From Mesostigma viride (Eukaryota > Streptophyta > Mesostigmatophyceae > Mesostigmatales > Mesostigmataceae), in contig RPFO01000104.1 in NCBI GenBank assembly GCA_009746045.1, positions 618,576-680,575 on the forward strand: a stretch of DNA of 62,000 bases. Reading direction: 5' to 3'. Below the pieces are notes generated by a model. It did not search any database. It saw nothing but the letters and a program-made list of their open reading frames with translations, and was not told where the DNA came from. This document shows, one piece after another, positions 47,369 through 56,612 of the stretch. The translations under genes were made by a program, and so were the position numbers. Within the stretch, counting starts at the first letter, position 1, and each line of letters begins with the position of its first letter.

Positions 47369-49161
47369 CTTCAGTTCCCGCAGGCAGCGTCGGCAATGTC
47401 GCAGTTTCCACAGGCATTGTCGGCACTGCAGCAGTTTTCGCAGGGACCGTCGGCAGCAGAGCAGTTCCCGCAGGGATCATCGGTGGTGCAGCAGTTCTTT
47501 GTGAGTCATTCGTGTAGTGTTGAGTGGGTGGGGTGGGGGTGTGTGTGGGGGGGGGGTGTAGGGGGGATTTGACTGTGTGACTGCGTGGCTGCTTGGCTGG
47601 AAAGGAGGGTGCGTGGCTGTGTGGCTGCGTGGCTGCGCTGCTGCGTGGCTGCGTGGCTGCTTGGCTGGAAAGGAGGGTGCGTGGCTGTGTGGCTGCGTGG
47701 CTGCGCTGCTGCGTGGCTGCGTGGCTGCGTGGCTGCGTGGCTGCGTGGCTGCGTGGCTGCGTGGCTGCGTGGCTGCGTGGCTGCGTGGCTGCTTGGCTGG
47801 AAAGGAGGGTGCGTGGCTGTGTGGCTGCGTGGCTGCGCTGCTGCGTGGCTGCGTGGCTGCGTGGCTGCTTGGCTGGAAAGGAGGGTGCGTGGCTGTGTGG
47901 CTGCGTGGCTGCGCTGCTGCGTGGCTGCGTGGCTGCGTGGCTGCGTGGCTGCGTGGCTGGAAAGGAGGGTGCGTGGCTGTGTGGCTGCGTGGCTGCGCTG
48001 CTGCGTGGCTGCGTGGCTGCATGGCTGCGTGGCTGCGTGGCTGCGTGGCTGCGTGGCTGCGTGGCTGCGTGGCTGCGTGGCTGCGTGGCTGTGTGGCTGC
48101 GTGGCTGCGCTGCTGCGTGGCTGCGTGGCTGCGTGGCTGCGTGGCTGCGTGGCTGCTTGGCTGGAAAGGAGGGTGCGTGGCTGTGTGGCTGCGTGGCTGC
48201 GCTGCTGCGTGGCTGCGTGGCTGCGTGGCTGCGTGGCTGCGTGGCTGCGTGGCTGCGTGGCTGCGTGGCTGGAAAGGAGGGTGCGTGGCTGTGTGGCTGC
48301 GTGGCTGCGCTGCTGCGTGGCTGCGCTGCTGCGTGGCTGCGTGGCTGCGTGGCTGCGTGGCTGCGCTGCTGCGTGGCTGTGTGGCTGCGTGGCTGCGCTG
48401 CTGCGTGGCTGCGTGGCTGCGTGGCTGTGTGGCTGCGTGGCTGCGTGGCTGCTTGGCTGGAAAGGAGGGTGCGTGGCTGTGTGGCTGCGTGGCTGCGCTG
48501 CTGCGTGGCTGCGTGGCTGCGTGGCTGGAAAGGAGGGTGCGTGGCTGTGTGGCTGCGTGGCTGCGCTGCTGCGTGGCTGCGTGGCTGCGTGGCTGCTTGG
48601 CTGGAAAGGAGGGTGCGTGGCTGTGTGGCTGCGTAGCTGCGCTGCTGCGTGGCTGCGTGGCTGCGTGGCTGCGTGGCTGCGTGGCTGCGTGGCTGCGTGG
48701 CTGCGTGGCTGCGTGGCTGCGTGGCTGCGTGGCTGCGTGGCTGCGTGGCTGCGTGGCTGCGTGGCTGGAAAGGAGGGTGCGTGGCTGTGTGGCTGCGTGG
48801 CTGCGCTGCTGCGTGGCTGCGTGGCTGCGTGGCTGCGTGGCTGGCTGGGGGGGGGGTGGGGTGCCGGGTGCGTGGATGCGTGGATGTGTGGCTGGGTGGG
48901 TGCGTCACTGCGTGGCTGGCTGGCTCTGTGGCTGCGTGGGCGGCTGGATGGCCGGGTCAGCGTGGCTGCGTGTTCAATGGGATGCTAATATGTTGTTGCC
49001 TTTGGATGCCACAGTTCATGGATTCTTTTGTTCACATGCAGGTGCTGCCGTCTTCCCCATCGACGTCGTCAAGACCGATGTCGCCAAGAAGGATGATGCA
49101 ATCACTCTCGGCCATGTTTAACTCATGTGGGCCTTCATGGCCATACGGGAAATATTATTGA
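46849..49161 (+). CDS. Possible spliced host-type gene around the CAG tract (tentative)
   Basis: Two short overlapping plus-strand frames (46849-47103 and 46926-47504) precede a CAG tract; the second encodes a helical MREMQRAMENQSKKVEELGLQLRQEV segment before poly-Gln. An open frame ends near TTT|GTGAGT (47500), a good donor, and the minisatellite that follows ends before TTCACATGCAG|GT (49041). There a frame giving FPIDVVKTDVAKKDDAITLGHV continues in phase with one of the upstream frames. The CAG tract is open in three frames, so phase cannot be settled by reading. Treat as a hypothesis. Confidence 0.25.
47201..47367. repeat. CAG trinucleotide tract (about 165 bp)
   Basis: Nearly pure (CAG)n with a few CAACTGCAG interruptions at 47235-47275. 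It encodes poly-Gln, poly-Ser or poly-Ala depending on frame, and poly-Leu on the other strand. Confidence 0.95.
47579..48844. repeat. GCGTGGCT octamer minisatellite
   Basis: About 1.27 kb of GCGTGGCT octamers interrupted by a recurrent cassette containing TTGGCTGGAAAGGAGGGT and GCGCTGCT. It lies directly after a GT-rich tract (47520-47575). Several frames remain open across it and are spurious. Confidence 0.9.
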
Positions 49162-49651
49162 ATCAGTTCTTTGACACTGAGTTGGCACTACGCAACACCT
49201 TTGATGCACATGAGTGCAGGGCGCATGTGTTGAAACCATGCAACCGTGGCGATCCCTCAAAAAGTTTGGTTATGTAATAAGTGACACAATTATTCCGGAC
49301 GTATGATGGCCCAGCGTCCTGTAAGGTTGAGTTGTCTTGGAGGAGGAGCGTGATGACCGCGGAAGCCGCGTGGGTGTCTGTAGTGCTATATCTTGAAGAT
49401 GTACGGTCTTGGAAGAGTTATGGTCTTGGAATCATATAATAATGAGCTTGGAATAAAGTTGCGGGCAGCCTTCAATTGGCATATGTTGTCTCATTGATGT
49501 TGTCTCATTGCGTTAATGGGTCAATTGTCTTAGTTTATATAATGTATATCTTGGGAAACTCATTGCTTCAATAAAATGCATGCTAGGCGCAATCAACCCC
49601 CACAAACACATCTGAAAACTGCACACTGCATCAAATGTATCCTAGACAAAA
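49162..49651. other. Non-coding right flank of the TIR element
   Basis: AT-rich sequence with no gene; ends with a repeated AAATGTATCCTAG motif next to the right TIR. Confidence 0.5.
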
Positions 49652-49680
49652 AAATGTATCCTAATCCGGTAAAACCACCC
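49652..49680. repeat. Right terminal inverted repeat (29 bp)
   Basis: Exact inverse of 40356-40384; followed by TSD GCA. Confidence 0.92.
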
Positions 49681-49822
49681 GCAGTGCGTTGGCGTGGTTC
49701 GCTCGCAGCTCGGCGACATTGACGTTGTCAGGCACGAAGAAGGCCGGCGGGCGTGGATAAACGGGAGGCGCTTTGCCGAAATACCGTGCGGGTTGTCGTT
49801 TGTATGCGGAAAATTCCGCCAT
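49681..49822 (-). pseudogene. SET-domain gene, 5' part
   Basis: ATG 49822 gives MAEFSAYKRQPARYFGKAPP and about 47 codons, ending at the GCA target site. Once the TIR element and one GCA are disregarded, this frame passes in phase into 40355-39350. Without the element the protein would be about 385 aa with a Pro-rich N-terminus and a central SET domain. A TATATACTTTTTGG stretch about 60 bp upstream of the start (minus strand) may be its promoter. Confidence 0.7.
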
Positions 49823-50111
49823 GGTTTCGTTGTGGAGGCGTCGTGAGAAGAGACCTCGGGGAGGGGAGGGCCTTCGTTTATATACTTTTTGGGAGACGAA
49901 CCACGACCACGCAAAGTTCCGGCCGTTACGGCGCGTGCCGGGCACCCGCTCGACCCTAAGGACTCCGAAAAGTCGGTACGGCCGTGGGACGAACGGTCTC
50001 GCGACCACACGTTTTTTCGTCGGCGCTGAGGTGGAAGGTCCTTGGTTTGTCCACGGACACGGGCCGGATTCGGTTTTGATTCGTCACGTGTCGTAATGCC
50101 GTACGAAATTA

Positions 50112-50669
50112 ATGTCATGTACTTGTACGATGAGTCTAGGCAGGTATCTTCGGTACACGGAGGGCGGCGAAAACGGCGTACGGAGATTCGAATATGACAA
50201 GGAATTCTCCAAATATGCCGTTCCGGGATTCGCGAGCGCGATCGACACGAATTTCGAAAGGGTACGTCCGGTTCCGAGACCGTTTCAACCGGTATCGGAG
50301 TCCGCTGCGAAGGAGTACGGAATGGTGGTCCTGCGCAAAGAAGATCTCGAAGCGCTGATCTCGCTGATCGAAGATCTCAAATCAAGATGCGGGGCCGATA
50401 CGATGTCAGGCGTCCGTCCACAGAATTCGGCAACCGAGATCTCGAGGCCGTACGAAGGATCTGCCGAATTCGAGGGCCGTACGCAAGATCCGAGGATTCC
50501 AGGTGAGCGTCCGTACGCCCGTGTGCCGGGAGAGCGTCTGACACCTGGCGACGTAGATATGTCCCTCCCGGCGTATATTCCGGCCGAGTACGACGGAGCC
50601 GTACCGAGTACGGTAGTGTATCCGAATTTCAGATCCGCGCACGGCCCGGGCTGGCTAGGAGGAAACTGA
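50112..50669 (+). CDS. Hypothetical protein (179-185 aa)
   Basis: Possible starts are ATG 50112 or 50130 (MSLGRYLRYTEGG). The N-terminal half contains a helix with EDLEALISLIEDLKSRCG. The C-terminal half is Pro/Glu/Arg-rich with repeated (I/V)PGER and DP/RxxGER phrases and ends HGPGWLGGN. It may be a short-tailed structural protein. No family is recognised. The next gene begins 36 bp downstream. Confidence 0.55.
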   Translation: MSCTCTMSLGRYLRYTEGGENGVRRFEYDKEFSKYAVPGFASAIDTNFERVRPVPRPFQPVSESAAKEYGMVVLRKEDLEALISLIEDLKSRCGADTMSGVRPQNSATEISRPYEGSAEFEGRTQDPRIPGERPYARVPGERLTPGDVDMSLPAYIPAEYDGAVPSTVVYPNFRSAHGPGWLGGN

Positions 50670-50704
50670 CGCGCGGCGGCAAAAAAAAATGTCGTATCCA
50701 TTAT

Positions 50705-52902
50705 ATGATGGATCCGTACTGGCCGTACCCGCCGGAGGAAAGACTTCCGGGAAACATACTCTACAAAATGCTGTCCGGCACCGCGAACGTCGGAAAGAAA
50801 GCGCTCGGATGGGTCCGAGGCAGCGTCGGGGCGTGCGCGAGCGGAATCGGGAAAACGCTCACGAGAGAGCAAATCGAGCGGCTCGTGGTCACTCTGTACA
50901 AGGAACTCCCGGCCGCGTTCATCAAAAAGACGCCGACGCCGACCCTTTGCATTCTCGTCGGCGACGAAGTCGTCGGCCGCCTTCTCATGAACATGTGCAA
51001 GCAGGCACTGCAAGGCAGCCCGGACGCGCACGAACGTCTCGTCCATATCGCGTTCATGTTGACGAAGACGTCCAAGGACGTGCTTTTCCGCATCCCGAAA
51101 GAGTACCTTTGCGAGATCATTTCGCGGGCCACGAACACCACGCAGAGGGTCGCCATGTTGCAGAACACGGTCGACTTTCACAAGAAGTTCGGCAACGAGG
51201 ATTTCCGCGATCTCGGAATGCGGGCCGGCCGGGCGTTCGCCAACGAGGCGGGAGACGGGCCTTACGACATGCAGGGCGGGCGGGGGGCGGGGGGAGGGGA
51301 GGCATGCCGATGTTCGTGAACAACGTGTACCCTCGCGGCCCAATTCGACGCGGGAACGCCGGCGGCGGGGGGAACGCGGCTGTGTATTTCAACGCGCCTC
51401 CGAACCAGAACCCGTGGACGCATTACGGCGGCCAGGCGCGCACCGCACACCAAGCGGCGTGTTGTCAGGTGGTGCAGTCCGCGGTCAACAACGCGCACCG
51501 GATGCGCGCGGAAAGCATCGCGGGGGCCTTGAACCCGTACACGAAGGTGGGAAAGACCGAGGACCCTTCGCCGGGCGTGCCTGGTTCTTCGAAGGACGGG
51601 AACGCGTTGAGGGGGGACAAGGTGTTCGGCCCGGGGTACTTGTGGGGCGGATTGGTCTACGATGAGCCCCCTCCACCTCCACCTGCATCGACGCCACCTC
51701 CACCTCCACCTTCACCGAAAGCACCGGGAGCACCGGGTAGGCCGCCTTCCCCACCAGGGGGCGGGGCGAGTGGCTCCGGTGGGAGGGTTACAGCGGAAGA
51801 TATTGTCGGGGATGCAATTAAAGATTTACCGGAAACGGACCAAGAAAATGTTAAAGGCTATGTGGACAGCGTGCTGGTGTACGGCCATTATCGCGGAAAC
51901 ACAAAGGAATTCTTGTCTGATGCTTTGGAAAAGGATCTGGAAAGCAAAGGAATCCCACAAGCGACTATTAAACGAGTAGTGGAAGAAGTCGAGGGGGTTT
52001 TGGATAGTGTGAAGAAACATGGAGGTTTAGTGGGGAATATACCTGTAACGATGGGAGAAGCCGCAAAGGCACGTGAATGGAGGTTGACAAACCTTGACCG
52101 CAAACCGGGTATCACGAAGGAACAGCTTGACGACCTGATGAAATACGCGCATGGACCCAGTGGACCACATGAAAGGGCGTTACGGTTGGGGTACTTGTTT
52201 GAGGAGAAAACGCGTTTACGCGATCATCCAGAAGAGCTTAAGAAGGTCTCAGATTTGTACAATGAATTGTTCAAGGAGACGGAAATAAAACCAGTCGAAC
52301 CAGACATGTTAGACGATAGAGCACGGGAATATGGCGGAAAGGCAGCTCATTACTTGAATACATTGGCACGTGATGATGACTTTCCAGCACTTCGTACAAA
52401 TTTGAGAAGTCTAGCGGAGGATTTGCATAAGATACCAAGATGGATGATCTACACAGACGACAGTGCGGGCAAGATGTATGATAGCGGAAACTCAACAAGA
52501 AAAGCAGCTGACAGGGTGTTTTCTAATGTCCTACCGCGATTCATATCGGAATTAAAAAAACAGGCAACGGAGGATGATATCAATCAGAAGGAACTGGAAG
52601 CAGTAGGTCTACTTACGGCAATACAAATAGGCGACAGAGCGGGGCTAGGGACCCAAGCGGAGGAGTTGCGCGATAGAGTGACGATATTAGCAGATGTCAT
52701 GAGGGACAAATTGAAACGTGCAAAATCTGCAACCGCGTCGCAAAAGCGCGTCCGTCGTACGGCCCCGCACAAGGCCCGCGCCAAAACCGTGAAGAAGAAA
52801 GCCCCCGCCCAGAAGAAGGCCGCGCCCAGGAAGAAAAAGCAAGCCGCCGCCTCCCGCCCCCACTGTCTGGGCGTCAACTCCAAGTCGATTTTCTGCGGCT
52901 AA
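50705..52902 (+). CDS. Large proline-rich protein with histone H1-like basic tail, one frame break
   Basis: ATG 50705 (MMDPYWPYPPEERLPG) starts a 190-residue helical domain (ERLVVTLYKELPAAFIKKTPTP and on). The frame breaks in the G-rich tract 51278-51300, where one base seems missing. The second frame gives a Gly/Asn-rich piece, a Pro stretch (about residues 320-360, PPPPPP runs), a 300-residue helical domain and a C-terminal tail of about 45 residues rich in Lys/Ala/Arg (RVRRTAPHKARAKTVKKK) like linker histone H1. Corrected length is about 732 aa. The tail suggests contact with viral DNA; a virion core role is inferred. The second-domain coding is AT-richer than the rest. Confidence 0.7.
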
Positions 52903-52953
52903 AACGGCCGACAAATTGTGTGCGACCACTGTATCCTCGTCCCCGTCCCGTCC

Positions 52954-53548
52954 CATGGAGTCGTCGGCGCTGATCACGTGCCCGTCGTGTGGCAAGCAAA
53001 AGGCGCCGGAGGGGTTCAACAACCGCAGTCTCCGCCTCCACGGGCCGTGCAGAGAATGCCGCGCGGAGGATAACAAGAAGTTCAAGGCATCCAAGGAGGG
53101 ATATTTTCGTCACCTCATCCGAAATCTCGCGACCGCGCGCAAAAAGTCCGCGCGCAAAACCTCTCTTTCCATCTCGCTGTTCGTCCGCGATCTCGTGGAA
53201 ATCTGGGAAACCCAAGGGGGGAAGTGCGCCATCACGGGGATCAACATGACGCACGGGCCGGACGCCGAAGTCCCCGGCCGTTCGGCGGTCATTGACGTCA
53301 TCGATCCTTCTAGAGAGATCTCCAGATCCAACGTGCGGCTCGTGTGCAGGAAGGTCAAGCGGATGAAGGGGAATGACGACGTCGAATCGTTCCGAAACTT
53401 CTGCGCTTTGGTCGCAAAGGCTTCCGACGACGCGGCGCTGGACGGTACGGACTTCGAGTTTGACACCGCCGACATGGAAGATGACGTGGAAGAACCAGGA
53501 GCGTCCACGAGACAAAGGTGGGCCGACGAGGAGGAAGAAACGGTATAA
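52954..53548 (+). CDS. HNH-nuclease-like zinc protein (197 aa)
   Basis: ATG 52954 (MESSALITCPSCGKQK) follows the previous stop by 51 bp. Two Cys pairs (CPSC and CREC) form a zinc finger. Then comes GGKCAITGINMTHG ... SAVIDVIDPSREISRSNVRLVCRKVKRMKG, the layout of viral HNH-like endonucleases (CxxTG, D-I-D, N-V-R-L-V). The catalytic His of the first HNH motif is not visible where D-V-I-D stands, so activity is uncertain. The C-terminus is acidic. A TATA box for the next gene overlaps its end. Confidence 0.65.
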
Positions 53549-53550
53549 AA
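53544..53550 (+). promoter_or_regulatory. TATA box of the SSB gene
   Basis: TATAAAA at 53544-53550 overlaps the stop codon of the HNH-like gene and lies 68 bp before ATG 53618, in a GC-rich context (CGGTATAAAACCCGGG). Confidence 0.4.
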
Positions 53551-53617
53551 CCCGGGAGCCTCCAAGTTTTCGTCAAACGACTCCCACTCTTCCTCCACCC
53601 ACTCCTCTTGATCCGCC

Positions 53618-54340
53618 ATGGCGTCCACCGTGGTTCTGTTCGATGACTTCGACGTCAACAAAGTCCTGTACAAAGACCCCAAGAGAACCGGGAGGGGGCA
53701 AGCCGGCCCGGGCGCTCTCTCGGCCTTCATGTCCTACGGCGTCGAAGGCACGCCGGTCCGCATCCAGACCCCTCGCATGCGTGCCCCGTTCGGCATCAGC
53801 TTTTTCGAGCCCAAGAACGGCCAAGGCGACAAGAAGTACACGCTCGACCTGTCCTTCGACGGGTTCGCGAACGAGGGCACCGACTCGGCCACCTTTTACG
53901 AGATGTGGACCGGGCTCGACACCCGCAACAAGCAGCAATCGTTCCAAAAGTGCGTGGAATGGTTCGGCAAGCGGATGAGCGAAGAGCTCGTGGAAGAGCT
54001 CTACACGTCGGCCGTCAAGCAATCCAAGAAGGAGGAATACCCTCCGACTCTCAAGTGCAACGTCCCGTGCCGCGACGGCCACTTCCAGACGCGCTTCTTC
54101 GACGAGGAGAAGCGGCCGGCCACCTTCGCGGACGTCCAGAAGGGCTGCGAGGTGCAAGCCATCCTCGAGGTCTCCCGTATGTGGTTCATGGACAAGCAGT
54201 TCGGCTGCACGCCGGTCGTGCAGTCCCTCCAGTTCTTCCCCTCCACTCGCATGCCCGACGGGTACTGCTTCGTGGACAGGGACAGGGACCAGGCGTCCGA
54301 CGAGGAGCCGGGCCCGAAGAGGTCGCGCTCGGACGATTAA
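53618..54340 (+). CDS. ssDNA-binding protein, T7 gp2.5-like giant-virus family (240 aa)
   Basis: The sequence GTPVRIQTPRMRAPFGISFFEP, KKYTLDLSFDGF, a central acidic region and CEVQAILEVSRMWFMDKQFGCTPVVQSLQFFP follow the layout of the OB-fold SSB family shared by many giant viruses. An acidic tail with RDRDQASDEEPGPKRSRSDD closes it, as expected for SSBs that recruit replication partners. The length is typical. Poly(A)-like AATAAAGATTAA follows. Confidence 0.8.
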   Translation: MASTVVLFDDFDVNKVLYKDPKRTGRGQAGPGALSAFMSYGVEGTPVRIQTPRMRAPFGISFFEPKNGQGDKKYTLDLSFDGFANEGTDSATFYEMWTGLDTRNKQQSFQKCVEWFGKRMSEELVEELYTSAVKQSKKEEYPPTLKCNVPCRDGHFQTRFFDEEKRPATFADVQKGCEVQAILEVSRMWFMDKQFGCTPVVQSLQFFPSTRMPDGYCFVDRDRDQASDEEPGPKRSRSDD

Positions 54341-54377
54341 GAATGGACCGGGTCTAAATGAACTATGTAACTGGTGT

Positions 54378-54412
54378 CTAATAAAGATTAATTTCATGCA
54401 TTATCATATCAA
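54378..54412 (+). terminator. AT-rich 3' end after the SSB gene
   Basis: CTAATAAAGATTAATTTCATGCATTATC contains AATAAA and short AT-rich inverted segments between two same-strand genes. Confidence 0.35.
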
Positions 54413-54427
54413 ACTCGTACATCCAAC

Positions 54428-54856
54428 ATGCAACTAGACAGTTCCGTGAAAGCTCTCCTCGTAGGTTCGTCCGCGCCGTTGACCGCACTGTTGCCCGCGT
54501 ATATGGCCGCGATCCGTTCGTTCGCAGGAGAGGGGGCGGCGGTATCCGTAGGCACGGAGTGGGTCCTATTCATGGTGACGCTGCTGCTAGGATTCGGAAA
54601 CCTCGCGGCCGTGCGCTGGTCTCGAAGCTTCGACGAAAATATATCCAGCGAACGGAAGTTTCTAGTGACCGGCGCGGCGTGCGGATTCGTGATCGGTCTC
54701 CTGGTCGCCAGTTCCGGCTTCCACGTGGCCGTCTTCCCCGACTGGTCCATCGTGGGCCATTTAGCGACCATCGCAGCGTCCACCGCGGCGTACGCGTCCT
54801 TGTTCCACTTCGTCTTGAGGCCATTAGACGCCCTCATGGACCAGGTGTGTCCTTGA
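54428..54856 (+). CDS. Multi-span membrane protein (142 aa)
   Basis: Hydrophobic segments lie at about residues 14-30, 44-61 (VLFMVTLLLGFGNLAAV), 76-96 (VTGAACGFVIGLLVASSGFHV) and 105-128 (VGHLATIAASTAAYASLFHFVL). The loops are short. It is likely an integral membrane protein of the particle or host membrane. No family is recognised. Confidence 0.6.
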   Translation: MQLDSSVKALLVGSSAPLTALLPAYMAAIRSFAGEGAAVSVGTEWVLFMVTLLLGFGNLAAVRWSRSFDENISSERKFLVTGAACGFVIGLLVASSGFHVAVFPDWSIVGHLATIAASTAAYASLFHFVLRPLDALMDQVCP

Positions 54857-54912
54857 AGCTCGTTTCGCGCTCGAGGATTCAAATCACACCGCTACGGTAG
54901 CGCGAGGACGCC

Positions 54913-55359
54913 ATGAACGCGATCGGTATCTGCTTGCGGATCGTGTACGCTGCTAGATCGGTCCCAAAATCCCAAAGGTGGCTAAAGAGAGTGGCGAAAG
55001 AGAGAGGAATCCGCATCCAGCACGCAGGGAACGGAGGCGAGAAACAGCTCGTGTCCTTCACGGGCCGCACGTACTTCGTCGACGGGTTCACGATGGACAC
55101 GGATCCGCCCACCGTGTTCGAATACCACGGCGATTTCTGGCACGGAAACCCGGATAAGTACGGTTTTTTTGAAATGCATCCGTTGAAGAAGCGCTGCCAC
55201 GGAGAACTCTACATCCGGACGAAGAGAAAGGAACAAGAGATCCTGAACATGGGTTTCGCGCTAGAAACGAGGTGGGAGTGCGAGGACGAAGGCCTCCCTC
55301 CGCCCGATTGGAAAGTCCCACCCGATTTCCCTCTCCACCCAAGAAAAATGTCGTATTAA
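54913..55359 (+). CDS. Vsr-like / restriction-fold endonuclease (148 aa)
   Basis: The text SQRWLKRVAKERGIRIQHAGNGGEKQL, YFVDGFTMDTDPPTVFEYHGDFWHGNPDKY and the later KRKEQEILNMGF matches a widespread giant-virus and phage nuclease family with the Vsr/PD-(D/E)xK fold. Asp of VDGF and Glu of FEYHG are the likely metal ligands. It may repair mismatches or act as a mobile nuclease. It ends 20 bp before the next gene. Confidence 0.75.
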   Translation: MNAIGICLRIVYAARSVPKSQRWLKRVAKERGIRIQHAGNGGEKQLVSFTGRTYFVDGFTMDTDPPTVFEYHGDFWHGNPDKYGFFEMHPLKKRCHGELYIRTKRKEQEILNMGFALETRWECEDEGLPPPDWKVPPDFPLHPRKMSY

Positions 55360-55379
55360 CATTATACAGTAGCAGACTC

Positions 55380-56075
55380 ATGGCGGCACCGTATTGCAAC
55401 GCACCCCAGTCCAGGCCGGACAGCTACATCGGGGCCAGGGAACGCCCACAGGTGTTTCCTGAGCTGTGTGGCGACCCGGAGTTCGAGACTCTTCGCTCGG
55501 CCCAGCAGTTGGGCACCGAGACCAAGCTGATCCCCTCGGACGAGTACGACAACGCGTATGGAATCGACACCCGCGCGGCTCCCCGTCTCGCCCAGTTCGG
55601 GAGCGGGTTCGACGCTCAAATGCAGTTCGCCAAGGACCTCATGCCTTCCAAGGAGGACGTCGTCAGCGCCATGCTGAAACAGTCCGAGGGCGTGCTGGCC
55701 GTCACGAGCAACCGCAAGGACCTGCCGTTCACGGGCATCCAGACGCTCCGTGAGTACATCCCCATCCCCCTGAACCTTGGCATGTTTGGACAGATGAACC
55801 TGGCCTCCACCGGCGCGCTAGGCAGCGTGAAGCTCGACAACCAGTCCGGGTGCACGTGCGGCGCCGCGAACCCTGCCGGGTTCTCCGTACCCCCGACCAT
55901 GGCCTACGACCCGCGGTACCAGGCGCCCACGTGGGCAGAGGCGGAGACCACGGTCTTCTCGATGCCTCCCGTAAATTCGGCCACGTCGCTCGGTATGATG
56001 GGCGAGTCCGGCCGTCCCGCTCCGAACACGTTTTATGGCGCTCCCGGCATGAACACGGAGCTCGCTGGGCTGTGA
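55380..56075 (+). CDS. Hypothetical, probable structural protein (231 aa)
   Basis: ATG 55380 lies 24 bp after ATTATACAG. The protein is soluble, rich in Gly/Pro/Ala/Met, with two Cys close together (CTCGAA) and little charge at the C-terminus (GYPAP-like SGRPAPNTFYGAPGM), a composition common in virion proteins. No family is recognised. It may belong with the downstream structural-type genes. Confidence 0.55.
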   Translation: MAAPYCNAPQSRPDSYIGARERPQVFPELCGDPEFETLRSAQQLGTETKLIPSDEYDNAYGIDTRAAPRLAQFGSGFDAQMQFAKDLMPSKEDVVSAMLKQSEGVLAVTSNRKDLPFTGIQTLREYIPIPLNLGMFGQMNLASTGALGSVKLDNQSGCTCGAANPAGFSVPPTMAYDPRYQAPTWAEAETTVFSMPPVNSATSLGMMGESGRPAPNTFYGAPGMNTELAGL

Positions 56076-56135
56076 GGCGCGTTTCGCGGTCTCGTTAAAA
56101 AATATCCGTTCTAGACACCGGACGGCGGCTTCGAA

Positions 56136-56612
56136 ATGGACGGGGCCGTGGAATTGGAAGAGTGGCGCAACAAGATGCGTTCCATGACGTCCGAATTCAT
56201 CGAGGTGGACGACGCGTTGAAGACGACGTCCAAAGACCTCGCTCCTCTGCGTAAGCGCAAGAAGGCGTTGCAGGAGGACATCCTGGCGTCCATGATCCGA
56301 GCCGGTGTGGACGCGTGCAATATCACCGGGAGGGACGACAAGCTCTTGGTGAAGACCAGGAAGAAGAAGACGCCGCTGAAGGACGTCCTCCCCGACCGCC
56401 TTCTTCAGTTCTTCGGCGGAGACGGGGAGAAGGCCGAAGCGTGCATGCGCGTCATCATGGAACCTCACGTGGAGGAGGTCAAGGCGCTGGCCCGCGTGTC
56501 CAAACGCAAGCGCAAGGCCGCGGAGTCGGCCGAAGAAGAAGAACCTCCTGCCCCCGAAGAGGAGGACAACCCCGTCGAGGACGAGGAAGAGGAAGAAGAG
56601 GACGACTCGTAG
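56136..56612 (+). CDS. Giant-virus core-like hypothetical protein (158 aa)
   Basis: The pattern is a helical N-terminus, KDLAPLRKRKKALQEDILASMIRAGVDACNI, then DDKLLVKTRKKKTPLKDVLPDRLLQFFG, then a basic block and a long Glu/Asp tail. This matches a family of unknown function common in large DNA viruses (as I recall, DUF5760), with an L..LRK+.K.LE..I...M signature. Its role is unknown. Confidence 0.6.
   Translation: MDGAVELEEWRNKMRSMTSEFIEVDDALKTTSKDLAPLRKRKKALQEDILASMIRAGVDACNITGRDDKLLVKTRKKKTPLKDVLPDRLLQFFGGDGEKAEACMRVIMEPHVEEVKALARVSKRKRKAAESAEEEEPPAPEEEDNPVEDEEEEEEDDS

Larger units (their letters stand above)
40356..49680. mobile_element. Large terminal-inverted-repeat element (9,325 bp) inside the SET gene
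   Basis: Perfect 29-bp TIRs (40356-40384 and 49652-49680, starting GGGTGGTTTTACCGG) bound the element, and GCA is duplicated at 40353-40355 and 49681-49683. The inner TIR motif AAATGTATCCTA is repeated near both ends (40395-40407 and 49633-49645). The interior holds one long minus-strand gene of unknown function, three minisatellites, a CAG tract and long AT-rich non-coding sequence, and it differs in composition from the viral backbone. No transposase is recognised, so it may be non-autonomous or encode an unfamiliar one. A 3-bp TSD suits CACTA- or PIF/Harbinger-like groups, but the termini do not match either. Confidence 0.88.

Noticed and set aside
47579-48988. Very long open frames (347-668 codons) on both strands across the octamer array
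   Set aside because: The 8-bp tandem repeat lacks stop codons in several frames; the products are pure low-complexity strings with no independent support.
30767-49680. Host genomic DNA joined to viral DNA by misassembly
   Set aside because: Each foreign block is bounded by exact terminal repeats and a target duplication, and the viral frames continue in phase on the far side.
50685-55356. Shared 13-mer AAAAATGTCGTAT before the 50705 and 55380 genes as a late promoter
   Set aside because: In a 62-kb window dozens of chance 13-mer pairs are expected, and the second copy overlaps the coding end of the nuclease gene.
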